NCBI GenBank assembly: GCA_001600635.1
Contig: BCKL01000015.1
Span: forward strand, 516,685-580,684
Reading direction: 5' to 3'
Length of the DNA stretch: 64,000 nucleotides
Origin: Leucosporidium creatinivorum
Lineage: Eukaryota; Basidiomycota; Microbotryomycetes; Leucosporidiales; Leucosporidiaceae
Below, piece after piece: positions 1 to 10,285 of the stretch. Below the pieces are notes generated by a model, which did not search any database, was not told where the DNA came from, and saw nothing but the letters and a program-made list of their open reading frames with translations. Numbering within the stretch: position 1 is the stretch's first letter; every line of letters begins with the position of its first letter. The translations under genes and the position numbers were made by a program.

Positions 1-204
1 TTATCAAAGGCTGCTAACAAGCAGCAAGTCTCGGGCATCCTGTGAGTTCGGCGCCGAGCAATCGCAGGACGAAACGTCGCTGAAGCCACCTCTCTCTTGC
101 TGACTCTCGTCCGAGTCGGAGGAGTGTCACAGAAGTATCGATGTCACTGCAGAAGAGCACGGACGAATCAAGCAAGCAAGCAAGCACCTTCATCTCTCTC
201 TTCC

Positions 205-3200
205 TCACTCCTCGTCGCTTCCCGCCTCGCTCTCCTCCTGCTCGAGTCCACCATCCGAGTCGTCCTCGATCTTCACTACGACGCCCTGCTTCTTAGCGCG
301 CTTCTTGACGATGAGCGGCTCGTCTTCCGAGTCGTCGCTGGCGCCCGAATCGTCCTCCTGCTCCGAGTCGTCCGAATCGCGCTGCCTCTTCTTGATGGTC
401 TTGCCGAGACGGATCACGGGCTTGACGTCCTCCTCTTCGGCTTTGATCGCGTAGTCTTCGGCCGTGCTATCGTCGTCCGAGTCGCCGAGGATGTCGCGGA
501 GGATTTGGGGGGAGATTGAAGGTGCTGGCGTGTGCTTGAAGACGAGCTTGGGGAGCGGCCTCCTCGAATTGGGACGATAGCGGCGAACGATGGCGTCCAA
601 CTGTGTGCCGAAGAAGCGTTGAGGAACGTCAGCGCGCGACTCGTCGATCTGCAGAGGGCTAGCACTCACGAGTGTAGCAGGAGTGAAGGTGCGCTGAGCG
701 GCGCTTCTGAGAGGGTTTCCAGGCCAACTCAGGGTGTACCCGATCTTGGCGAGATCGACCGTCGACGCGGTGTCGATGTCGAGTGAGGTCCCCTCGCAGA
801 TTGCCTCGAGCACGAGCACTCGGCGGCGATCAAGGAAATCCGTCAAATCGAGCTCCCCGTCGTTGACGTAGCCGCCCCAGTATGTGGAGCCAGGCTTGTT
901 GATGTGGAGGCATTTCGGGTAGGGCTTTCCGGTGAGGTAGGCGGGGAAGAAGTGCGAGGTGAGCTTGGCGAAGAAGGCCTCGCCGAACTCGTCCTCGGGA
1001 TAGTCGGCGGGATCGGTCGACAGCGAGGAGAGGGGGACGTCGTTGTTGGCGGCGAGGATGATGGTGATGGCTTTGACGCGGGTGGCGATGCGGTAGTCCT
1101 CGACCTCCCGCTTGACGGCCTCGAGCGCCTCCTCCCAGGAGTCGCTGTCGACCGTCGAGTCTTCCTCCTTCCAGAAGGGCGTGACGGAGGCGAATGACTT
1201 GAAGGGCTCGAAGCGAGGGAAGGTGAAGACGTCGTCACCTTTCTGCTTGACCCGCATCTTGTCGTAATAAGGGCGCAAGAGAGCGCTACGACGCTCCTCG
1301 GCCAGCTCAATGGCGTCGCGAGCCTCTTGAGCGCGGTCCTCGAGTTCTTGCTGCTCCCTGAGGGCTTCGACCTCGGACTTGACGATACTCCAAGCTGTTA
1401 ACAGTGTAGCTCCTGCGTCAGTCGGCGGCCTGTGCATCTTAGCGGCCGCACTCGCCTTCGGGGTCGGTGCTCGGACAGCTCGATGCGAGCACGAGATCCT
1501 TGATGCTAGGCGGGGCACGAGCCGTCTTCCATTGGCGGTAGTGGTAGACGTTATCCTGGTACCATTGGATGCTGAGTGCGCAACGGTCAGCCAAGCGGTG
1601 ACTACAGACGAAGTAGCCTCACTCGTCTTCGAGCCACTCAGCGACCTCGAGCTCGAGCTTGAGACTGTGAAGAGACTCGGGTCAGCGGTGGATCGGCAGA
1701 AATAGTTCTCACCACTCACGTCTGCCACGCCTTCTCCTCCACAGCTTTGACGCGCTCGTACTCGTCGTCAACGTTTCGCGCGATCGTCTCGGGGATGAGC
1801 TCTCCTTGCTAGATGCAACGAGATGAGCGGAAGTAAAAAGGAGTGATATCTAGGAGCACTCACCTTGGTCCTCACCTTCGCCTCGGCCGCCTTCTCCTTG
1901 ATGAACGCCTCAACGAGCGATTTGGGCGCCTCGGCGACCTCTTTCGGCTTGCGAGTGCGCGTGCCGGTGGCCATGCGACGACTCGTCCAGGCGTCTTGAG
2001 CTATGTCGTCGTCTTCTTGAAGCTCTTTGAGAGCAGCGCTGATCTCGAGAACGTCGGTGTTCAGGTAGTAGGCTGCGAAGCGAGGGAGGAGAGGTCAGCG
2101 AGGAGCGACGGGCATGAGCGTAGCGGCCGGCGTACTCCTCCACGAGCGCGAGTCAGGAGCCACTGAAGATGGACAAGGGTCAGCGCGCTGAGGCGCCTTG
2201 ATGTAGCCGCTCCGACTTACCTTGAGCGGCAGGCAGACACTCGACCGCTCGAGGATGGACCTGACCGAGCTGCTTGAGGCTTCCGCGTGCGATTAGGCTG
2301 AGATACCACAGAAAGTGTCAGTAGTCAACTCCTTGTGAGATAGCAAGCTTCAGCGCACAGCGTCTTCCTGCAGAGCATGCAGTGCCTCGTCCTCAAAATG
2401 TAGTCGCGCTCGACCGAGCGGTCGTCCGAGCCACACTCCTACACATGCACGAGCGTCAGTGTCCTCCTAACCTGCGGAGCAAGAGACGCTCCTCACCATG
2501 CAAGTCGTTCCGCTGAGCAGGAGAGCGTAGTTGATCTCGTTGAGGCCCTCGAGCTCGGGAAGATTGGCAGCTCGGCGGGCGGCGATCCAGATGGAGCGAC
2601 TCGAGCGGGAGAGGAGGAGCGAACGGAAGAGCTTGGAAGTTCGAGCGAGCTTAACGAGGTCTTCAGGGTTGAGATGCGAGCAGATCTGGTGGTGGAAGCC
2701 GGGTCAGCTTGCTCGGCGACGCTATGGAGGACAGAGCGCGGCTCACCTGGCCCAAGATGTCGAGAGGAGCGCCGAGGAAGATCTCGAGCGAGGGAGCATC
2801 ACTCTCTTTATCCTCCCCAGTCTCCTGCTTGACCTTCTTGCCCGTCTTGCGCGCCTTCTTCCTCGCCGTTTGAACTGTGCAGGGCGTCAGAGCAAGGAGT
2901 CAGTTCTGTCGTTAGCCGGAGCAGCGGGAAGTCCTGAAGTGCTACATGTGAGCTCGACAGCCCTCTGTACCTCCCTCCGCTCCCTCAAACTCACGCCTAG
3001 CTGCACCGCTTCAACGCGCGTCCTGGGGCTGAGCTCAACCAGCTTCACGCCAGCAACTGCTCGTGCATAAGAGCAGCTGTGCAGTCAGGCAGAGCTGCAG
3101 TAGCCACATCTCACTCTGTAGCTACACCTCATCTTCCCGCTGCAGCACAGCAGCGCGCTCTTGAACTCACCCTTGCTCGCTTCGATCTGCCTGTCGTCGT

Positions 3201-3276
3201 CCTGCATGTCGATATCGCTGTCGACTTCCTGGTAGCTGACAGCTGTAGCTTTGCTCTTGCGGCGAGAGCCTGCCAT
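205..3276 (-). CDS. F-box protein (copy A, left arm)
   Basis: Predicted substrate receptor of an SCF ubiquitin ligase. Twelve exons on the minus strand: 3171-3276, 2747-2874, 2497-2685, 2359-2438, 2221-2297, 2136-2162, 1864-2072, 1720-1808, 1623-1664, 1456-1571, 670-1394, 205-600. They keep frame and give 727 residues. A short basic N-terminus is followed by an F-box (LDILGQ, then a helix with DLVKLARTSKLFRSLLLS, about residues 70-115), a zinc-finger-like segment with CxxC (HCMLCRKT), a helical middle, and a C-terminus rich in Asp/Glu/Ser with basic patches (KKRQRDSDDSEQEDD). The start is chosen because all paralogues share MAGSRR at this point. The intron 1395-1455 begins GCGAGT instead of GT. 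The tail and 3' flank are almost identical to the right-arm copy, while the middle has diverged. The substrate is unknown. Confidence 0.88.
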
Positions 3277-3805
3277 TCTGTACGAAGTGTCGAAGTGTGA
3301 GAGACGAGTGAGAATGAGGAGAGAGACTCAGCAGCGGGTGCGAGCGCGAAGGTGGTCAAGGGCGAGCTGTAGGAGAGTCATTTTAGGTTGTAGGTGAGGG
3401 CGTCCGAGCATAAAGTTCGAGCTGGACGACACCACAACGCTGCTCTGCAGCTCTCCAGGACCGGAGCGGGCTCAAGCGCACGTCTCGGCGATGGCTTCGC
3501 AGGCGTCGGGAAGTGGAGTTGGGCTCTACTCATCCTTTCAAGCTATCTAACCGTCCTCGTAGGGTAACATGAGCTACTAGGCTAAGCGCTCAATCCCTAG
3601 AGAGCTGTTGAACCTGACCATGAGTGCGAGCAGCAAGCGTAAGAAGACCTCGGCGAAAAAGTAAGCTGGAGTCTGGCCGATCCTTCGCATGCTCCCTAGA
3701 GGCCGTCAGATGTCAACACCGAAAAGCGTCTTCAGCAGAGCTACCGAACCGAGTGTAGCTCATCTCCAGCAAAGCAAGCGTCTCGTTCCTTCTCTCGCCG
3801 CCGAG
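3277..3805 (-). promoter_or_regulatory. Promoter of F-box copy A and 3' flank of copy B
   Basis: No gene seen here. A block of about 70 bases at 3433-3501 (157-225 bases upstream of the copy A start) is repeated at almost the same distance upstream of copy B (6787-6852) and of the right-arm copy (37580-37649). It reads CAACGCTGCTCTGCAGCTCT followed by a conserved GTCTCGGCGATGGCTTCGCA. The bases just before the ATG (ACACTTCGTACAG-like) are also shared. This looks like conserved promoter sequence kept during tandem duplication. Confidence 0.5.
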
Positions 3806-6625
3806 CTAGGCCGACTCGTCGCCCGACAGCTCGTCGTCGCTGTACTCCTGCTGGTCGGCCATGTCTTCGACGACGATCGTAGGAACGGTGTAGGGCTTCT
3901 GCCTGACAGGCATGCGACGGAGGATGGTGGTGAGCTGTGGAGTCGCAAGAGTTGCATCAGCGACGCGGTCTCGACGAGTGAGCGGCGCGCAAGAGGCGAA
4001 GACAGACCAGCGGCTTCCACTCCCACTTCCTCTTCGAAGATCCCTTCCCGCGATGCTCGAGCCAGCGGAAGCAAGCGCCAATATTGTCCAAGTCCTCGAC
4101 CGAGGCCGTCACGTCGTCGAGGTCGGCGGCGGCGAGAAGGGCTCGGATGATGAGGACATGACGCGGCCCCGTGTATCCTCTAAGACCCTTCAAGCCTTTG
4201 ATCCTCCTTTGACGCTGTCAATGGGAGATCATGTTCACCGCGAGGGGCCATGCCTCGAACTGGTAAGTGTCCGGAAGGCGGGGATAGAACGGGGAGGGAC
4301 CGTAGTGCTGGGTGACCTCGAAGAAGTGCGAAGTGGGACGAGCAAAGAAGTCTTCGTCGTAGACGCTGCGAGGGTAGTCGACTGGGCGTTTCGAGAGCGT
4401 CGGTGAGCACGTCCGAGGTCGCCGAGAGGATCATGCGGATGGCTTGAACACGCAGGCCCTCGCGGAAGGCTTCGAGGTCGTCCTCGATGTCCTCCAGCGC
4501 TGCATCCCATACTCCGTGATCGAAGACGGCGTCCTTGGGCTTCCAGAGAAGCCTGACGTGGGGGAGCTCGAGGAAGTCGTAGACACCTGGGCCGATGTCC
4601 TCGCCGGCTGTGCCGAGCTCGAGGTCGATGTAGTACTCCTTGATGCGAGCCTTCCTGGTCTGTTGAGCCTCGGCGAGGGCGCGCTCCTCGTCACCCTTGG
4701 TCTTGATGTCGACAAATTGTTCGCGAACCTCCGCCCAAGCTGTAAGGGTCGACAGGGTCACTTTCTCTCTGGAGCATGCGAGGCCAGAGATTGCGAACCT
4801 GCAGTGTCATCCTCGGGGCTTGACTCGGGGAGGAAGAGGTCGTGGTAAAGGTACGACCTGTCGAGCTCTTTCAATCTGCGAAGGCGGCCACTCAGCCGAA
4901 GCGACGCACGCGAGACGCTGCAACTCACTCAGCTGCCGTCCAGCCGGTCTTGATGAGATCCTCAGCGTAGCTAGAGGCTTTTGAGTCAGTGCGAACGGGA
5001 GGCGATCGCCGAGATGGAGCTTACTTCTGAGCGATCGCCTTGTTCGCACGTCGGAGCTCGCCCTTGCGCTCCCATTGCTTCCACCACTCGCGCATCTGAC
5101 GCTCACCATAGCTACTAACGATCTCGCTGATCTTCATGACGTCCTGCGAGCGACGACTGCCGTAAGCGAACCGGTCTCGCTGGACCGAAACACCGAACTC
5201 ACCGAGTGCGGCTTGTTGATCATAGCTTGACGCTCTTCCACAAGAGTGGCCACAGCAGTCGTCTCCTCCAAGTCTGCATCGGCAGTGGGTCGGCTACGAG
5301 TGCCGCGAGAGCGTTTCGACGGCCTCACGAACTCGCGAAGGTCGTCCTCGTCCTGCAGTTCATGGAGCTGAGGCGAGAGGGCTTCGAGCTCGGAGCGGAG
5401 GTAGTAGACTGTTGGAAAGAACTCGGTCAGCGACTGTGACCCTCTGTCCTCAGGCGCAGCGTCCTTGCCCTTACCTCGGCGTTGGATCTGAGCAGCGCGA
5501 TCGCTCATAGTCGGGCCGTCTGAGGGTACATTTGGTCAGCAGGATGCCCTGTAGAGGGTATTCGATGATTGAAGATCCACTGAAGGTGAAGTGAGCCGCG
5601 TTGACGGTCTCGGGGTGGAGATGAGGCATCGCCGAGCGGACGTTGTGCTGCGCGATGAGGCTGTTACACGACATCGAAGCGTCAGCGTCGGTCACCAACA
5701 GCACACAGCCGCTTGACACACAGTTTCTGCCTGCAGGGCAAGCACAGACGCGTGAGGGCGCCCCAGAGCAGTTTAGTCGGGTGCTCTTGGTTGCAGCCCT
5801 GAACCAAGTCGTTCAGCTCGTCTGCGCACCTGAGACAGCGGTACACGACTCACCGAGCAGATCCTCGTGAACAGCAAGCGAACGTAGGTGGGCTCGTCGA
5901 TGTAGTCAAGCTTGGGCGCTCCGGCGTAGGTGCGGTACTTGCTCCAGATGCCACGGGCGGCGTCCGAGTGCAGGAGACGGCGGAAGAGCATGCTCGTGCG
6001 CGAGAGGTTGACAAGGTCCTCTGGGCGAAGATGACGAGTGATCTGAGAGCGAAACGCGGGTTAGCCAAATGAGAGCGGCGGGCCTCGGCGATGAGACGAC
6101 GAAGCCGACCTCGCTGAAGATGTCGAAGGGCATGTTCAAGAAGGCCTCGAGAGGTGCACGTTTTCCGCGAGCTTTCTTGATTTTGCGAGGCTGCTTCTTG
6201 GCCGTCGCGATGGCTGTAAGAGAACAGGCGAGGGGGGTCAGCTCGGGCTCTTCGTCTACGATTCTGCTGGCGGCGTGACAGTGCTCTGAGGATCAGCAGC
6301 AGCGTACTCCTGTACTCCAACACAGCTTCGCCGTCTCGCTCCTGCCTCGACTACAGAGCAGCCCTTCCAGCGCGTTTGACGCGTCTCGAGCTGCTCTCAA
6401 GTCCTCCTGAGACGCCTGCAGCACATCAAAGGAAGCAGCAGCGCGTGTGGTAGAGTATGTAGCTTCCCCTTCGCCGTTGACTGTATGTCGCCCGCCCTCT
6501 GCCGCCGAGCTGGACTCACTCTTCTGTACGCGCACGAGCCTATCCTCGTCCTGCATGTCAATATCGCTGTCGACTTCTTGGTAGCTGATCGCGGCAGCTT
6601 TGCTCTTACGACGAGAGCCTGCCAT
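3806..6625 (-). pseudogene. F-box paralogue B, probably broken in its C-terminal half
   Basis: This is the extra tandem unit present only in the left arm. It starts with MAGSRRKSK and SYQEVDSDIDMQ like its relatives, and has an F-box (MPFDIFSE, then HLRPEDLVNLSRTSMLFRRL) and the CxxC segment (RLCLPCRQK). The first two thirds can be spliced and read. Near 4385-4400 the frame similar to the other copies jumps by one base between DVLTDAL and the DYPRSVYDED segment, and a TGA lies in that second frame at 4218-4220. Downstream homology resumes (RHVLIIRALL, FRWLEH) and a last exon ends at 3806 with DDELSGDESA. An unbroken reading in the first frame ends at 4180, so a shorter F-box protein could still be made. 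A sequencing error cannot be excluded for the single-base shift. Confidence 0.65.
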
Positions 6626-6860
6626 CCTGTACGAAGTTTCGAAGTGTGAGAGACGAGTGAGAATGAGGAGAGAGAGCGCAGTGCGAGCGCGGAGCGCGGA
6701 GGTGGTCAAGGGCGTGTTGTAGGAGGGTCACTTTAGGCTGTAGGTGAGGGCGCCCGAACATAGTTTCGTAGCTCTAGGACGTCACAACGCTGCTCTGCAG
6801 CTCTCTAGGACCGAGGCGGGCTCAGGCGCACGTCTCGGCGATGGCTTCGCAGAATTGAAG
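6626..6860 (-). promoter_or_regulatory. Promoter of F-box copy B with conserved block
   Basis: It holds the same block of about 65-70 bases (6787-6852) described for copy A, at nearly the same distance from the start codon (162-227 bases). Only a few substitutions separate the copies. No open reading frame of note is present. Confidence 0.5.
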
Positions 6861-7104
6861 CCAGAGTGAGCTTTCCTCTATTGTTGATGCTCTTTGGAGC
6901 GTTGTGAACGAGATGAGAATATTTAATTAGCAAGATGCGAGGCTCGCTAAGTCCCAACAGATGCTGCTAAGAAGACAGGACGGCTCGGGCTGGTCTCGGC
7001 GACGGCTGACAGCTGCAAAAGATGAGCTCGAGGGTGCAAATAGACCTGCTGCGAGGCTGAGCCTGCTCAGTCAGAGTACAGGTAGCCGATCGGAAGGTCG
7101 AGAA

Positions 7105-7229
7105 GATGTAGAGATGCAGAAGGTGAGCAGGAAGAAGCTAGGCGCGCTCCGAAACGACGACTCGCTTTCAGGGGCTCCGTTTTGGGAATTGCTTCTGAGG
7201 TTTATGTTGGCAGACAGCGAGAGCTTGCC
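7105..7229 (-). pseudogene. Fragment of the mechanosensitive channel gene (left arm)
   Basis: The minus strand matches bases 34041-34165 of the channel gene, covering most of its penultimate exon and nearly all of the following intron, including its non-GT donor GCGAGT and the branch region. Landmarks are GGCAAGCTCTCGCTGTC and TTTCGGAGCGCGCCGAGC. Several substitutions separate it from the channel gene and a few from the right-arm fragment (37203-37327). It is a dead exon-intron scrap with no flanking channel exons. Confidence 0.9.
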
Positions 7230-7810
7230 TTAACTACTAAGATAGGTGTGTGTCGCACGCCGGAGGGATCCAAGCTGTGAGAAACGGTGCAGAAGGAGCG
7301 AGACCTGAACTCTTCGCCGAGCATTCGGCGCTGCCTTTTCCTCGATCCCCTTCAGCCTTTGACGCTTCCCGACAGCCTCCCGCGCTGAGCAAGGGCTCTT
7401 TCTCCCTTTCGTGTACACTACAGAACACCGGAAGCTTTCGACCCCCCCTCGCCTCTATCGCTGTTCTTGCACCGCCGAAGCGAGTCGTCGATGCCAGCTT
7501 GGCCCTCCCCCTTGGTGGCACTTGCAGCGATGCGATATGAGACGAGTTGGAAGGCGGAGCTGGGTATACAAGATATGAGATGCGAGAGGCTGGCCGTTGA
7601 GAAGAAGCGCATGGAGCGGAGCGACGCTCGGGGAAGAGGAGCAGAGAGCGAGCAATGAGCAACGGCTCGCAAGGCTAAGGCGCGGTCGGATGAGATGTAG
7701 AGACAGCAGACTCGGATTCCTCAAACTGACCTCGACTAACCAACCTACACAAGCGATCAAGCACAGCGTCGACCCAAGCACGACCCTCGGCGATCCCCCT
7801 CGGCGCCAGC
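7230..7810. other. ADH 3' spacer, left arm
   Basis: About 580 bases between the ADH stop and the channel fragment. It is alignable to 36610-37202 of the right arm but visibly more diverged than the ADH exons. Reading frames here are not conserved between the two arms, so I call no gene. It probably contains the ADH 3' UTR. Confidence 0.6.
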
Positions 7811-9299
7811 TCAATCCATCATGAGCACCGGCTTGGCCATCGAGTTGGGGTCCATGGCGCACTCCCAGGCCTTGTTGCAGTCCTTGAGGGACATTTTGTT
7901 GACCTTGACGCGGATGTCGTGCATCTTGCAGAAGCGGAGGCACTCCTCGACTTGAAGGGGAGTGGGAGGAGGGCAGCCGAGCACGGCGCGACGGCGCATG
8001 ATGAGGGGGGCTGTTGGGAGCAGAGTCGGGGTCAGCTCTGGGGTAGAGAGAGGAGAGAAGGAGACGTACAGATGGGCATCTCGCAGCGAGTCTCGGAGCC
8101 CATGGTGGTGAGGCAGACTTGGCCGCCGTGTTGAAGGCCTTGGACGAAGGAAGGGACGTGCTTGGTCTCGGGGAGGGTGCCTGTAGGGGAATAGATGAGA
8201 TGCAGCTCTGAGACGGAACAAGAAGCGAGCGGGAGACTCACAGAGGATGACCTTGGCGCCGCCCATCTGCATGAGCTCCTTGGCGCAATCGGACTTGGTG
8301 CAGTCGATGAAGTTGTCCGAGCCGAGGTTGAGGTTGCGCTTGAGCTCGTCTTCTCCAATCATGACGGTGCGGAATCCCATGCAGCGCGAGATGTCGCAGG
8401 CGAGCTTGCCGAAGCCGCTGTTGGAGGGGGGAGAGCCGAGGTCAGCGAGCGCCTAGAGATGAGCGGAAGGAGGAGAGACTCACCCAGCTCCGTGGATGCC
8501 GACGAGCTCTCCAGGAGCAACGCACATGTTGTTGAGGCAGTCTGTGATGGGGAGACGAGAGGAAAGGTCAGCTCGGCGGAGAGGGAGCGCCAAGACAGAG
8601 CTCACTGAAGATGGTAGCGCCGTGGTGAGGAGAGCGGTCGTCTCGGCCATGTCCATTCCCTTGGGCATGCAGATCACCGAGTTGGCCTTCATGAGGATGT
8701 ACTCGGCCATGCTTCCGTCGACGGTGATGCCTGTGAGAAGGGAGACGTCGAGCGAGAGTCAGCGCCGAGCGAGGGGGAGAGGGTAGGAGAGAGAGAGAGG
8801 GCGAACCGTGGATCTCGCGACGAGTGCAGCAGGCAAAGTCGCTGTNGGTGAGAAGGAGAGGAGGGTCAGCGACGAGTCTCGGAGGAGAAGGACGAAGCGA
8901 AAAAAGGACGAACCCCGAGCGGCAAGGAGTGCACTCGTTGCAGTGACCGCCATGCCAGCTACCGGCGACCATGTCCTTGGTCTTGAGGTGCTTGACATCG
9001 TCTCCCATCGAATAGACCTCGCCGACGACCTCGTGGCAGGGAGTGCGAGGGNAGTGGATGCCGTCGAGGAGCTGATCTTGGGTGATGCGGTCGCTGTAGG
9101 AAGGTTCGCAGTTGGGTCAGCGATGTAGGAGAGCAAANTCCGAAGCTACTACACACCTGCGAGCGACTCCNCAAGCGATGACCTTGACGACAATCTCGTC
9201 CCTCCTCGGCTGCCTCCAGTCGACCTCCTTCATCTCGAGCTTGCCGCCCTTGTGGCAGATCTGCGCCGCCATGTACGACTTGGGGTGGTGAGATTGCAT
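7811..9299 (-). pseudogene. Zinc alcohol dehydrogenase, left copy (one-base frame break)
   Basis: Mirror copy of 35125-36609. Exon equivalents are 9157-9299, 8914-9093, 8807-8841, 8606-8730, 8484-8541, 8242-8417, 8070-8180 and 7811-8010. Protein differences from the right copy are few (for example N, K, A and P near the C-terminus where the right copy has S, E, P and L). Exon 4 is one base shorter than its partner: CTCACCACGG replaces CTCACCCACGG near 8623. This shifts the frame just before the splice site and would spoil everything after the catalytic domain. If it is a base-calling error the gene is intact; undetermined bases at 8846, 9052, 9138 and 9171 show that this region was hard to resolve. 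Family function is NAD(P)-dependent oxidation or reduction of alcohols and aldehydes. Confidence 0.7.
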
Positions 9300-10285
9300 G
9301 TTGAGGTTGTTGGACTTGGAGGCGAGTTGGAGAGCAGTGAGATTCAGGAAGTCAAGAAGCGAATCGCCCATCTGCTCGCTCCTCGTTTGAACTCGCCGTC
9401 CGACTCGCTTGGACTGCGGCCAAGAGATCAGCCGGAGGATCCGAAAGGGGGGCGTGCTACCGGGGAGTAGGCTGCTGTAGAGGAGCTGTAGCTCTGCCAT
9501 ACTGTAGGTGAGCGACCGAGCGTTGTCGAGTAGCAAAGGGGGAGAAGAGCGAGCGAGCGCCGAGCGATCTTTGCGAGAACGGATACAGCTTCCAGAGCCC
9601 TACAGACCCTCTCACGTACAGGGTACGTCTCCGATGCACCCTCATTCCTCGCACTCTTGGCGAGATTGACCAGAGCACGCCTCACACTCCCTCCTACTCC
9701 CTCACAACGACTCAGCTCGGCGCTCGCAGCTCGCACTCCCTTTCTCCTCCCGCCCCCTCGCTTTTCGTCAGTTTGAGTGAGGAAAAGAACGAACAAAACC
9801 CACTCAAGCTGTTTAGACTAGAAAGGACTTCCTATCAAGTGAGCCTTTGCTCCCGTGCAGACTCAACGGGCGAGCGAGAGGAGTGGGGCGAGCGCCGAGT
9901 CGCTAGCTCAGCCTACACAAGCCTCCTAGGAGCTCGGTGACAAGACCTACCGCCTTGATATACAAAGAGAGTACTATCTGTGCTCACGCAGCACCGGAAG
10001 AGCTCTGTAGCCTTGCAGAGGAGCTGTTGAGCTGGCGTGCATGCATTCACCCTTTGTCGAGCTGTAGGCTATCGAACAAGGGCTCGGACCCCTGGGGGCT
10101 GGGTGTAGCATGTATTCTGCATCTGATAGAGCCCATAACGAGCTACAGGACTGCTTTCCAAGAACCCCAATCCGCGCTTCCGCCCCTTCCCAACAAAGCG
10201 CACTTTAGGGCTTTCGAGCTGATCTCGTTCTCTCTCTCTTACAGTTCACTACTACTTCAACCACTTTCTACCGTACTACAGAAAG
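9300..10285. promoter_or_regulatory. Divergent region: left ADH upstream and FAS2 promoter
   Basis: The inverted repeat ends near 9590; bases 9591-10285 are unique. The ADH side carries an in-frame open stretch to an upstream ATG (about 9498-9500), so the ADH could start 67 codons earlier. The FAS2 side is rich in CT tracts, and CTACAG lies five bases before the FAS2 ATG (10276-10281). I can assign no specific factor site. Confidence 0.5.

Larger units (their letters stand above)
1..9590. repeat. Left arm of large inverted repeat
   Basis: This arm is the reverse complement of about 34845-41028. Across the ADH gene, left plus right coordinates always sum to 44424-44425 (for example 9299 with 35125, 8541 with 35884). 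At the outer end the sum is 41029 (205 with 40824). The drop of about 3.4 kb is explained mainly by an extra F-box unit at roughly 3277-6625 that the right arm lacks. Homology still holds at base 1, so the arm probably runs past the window edge. Similarity fades near 9590 inside, just upstream of the ADH start. The last 204 outer bases show only two differences that I can see. Confidence 0.93.
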
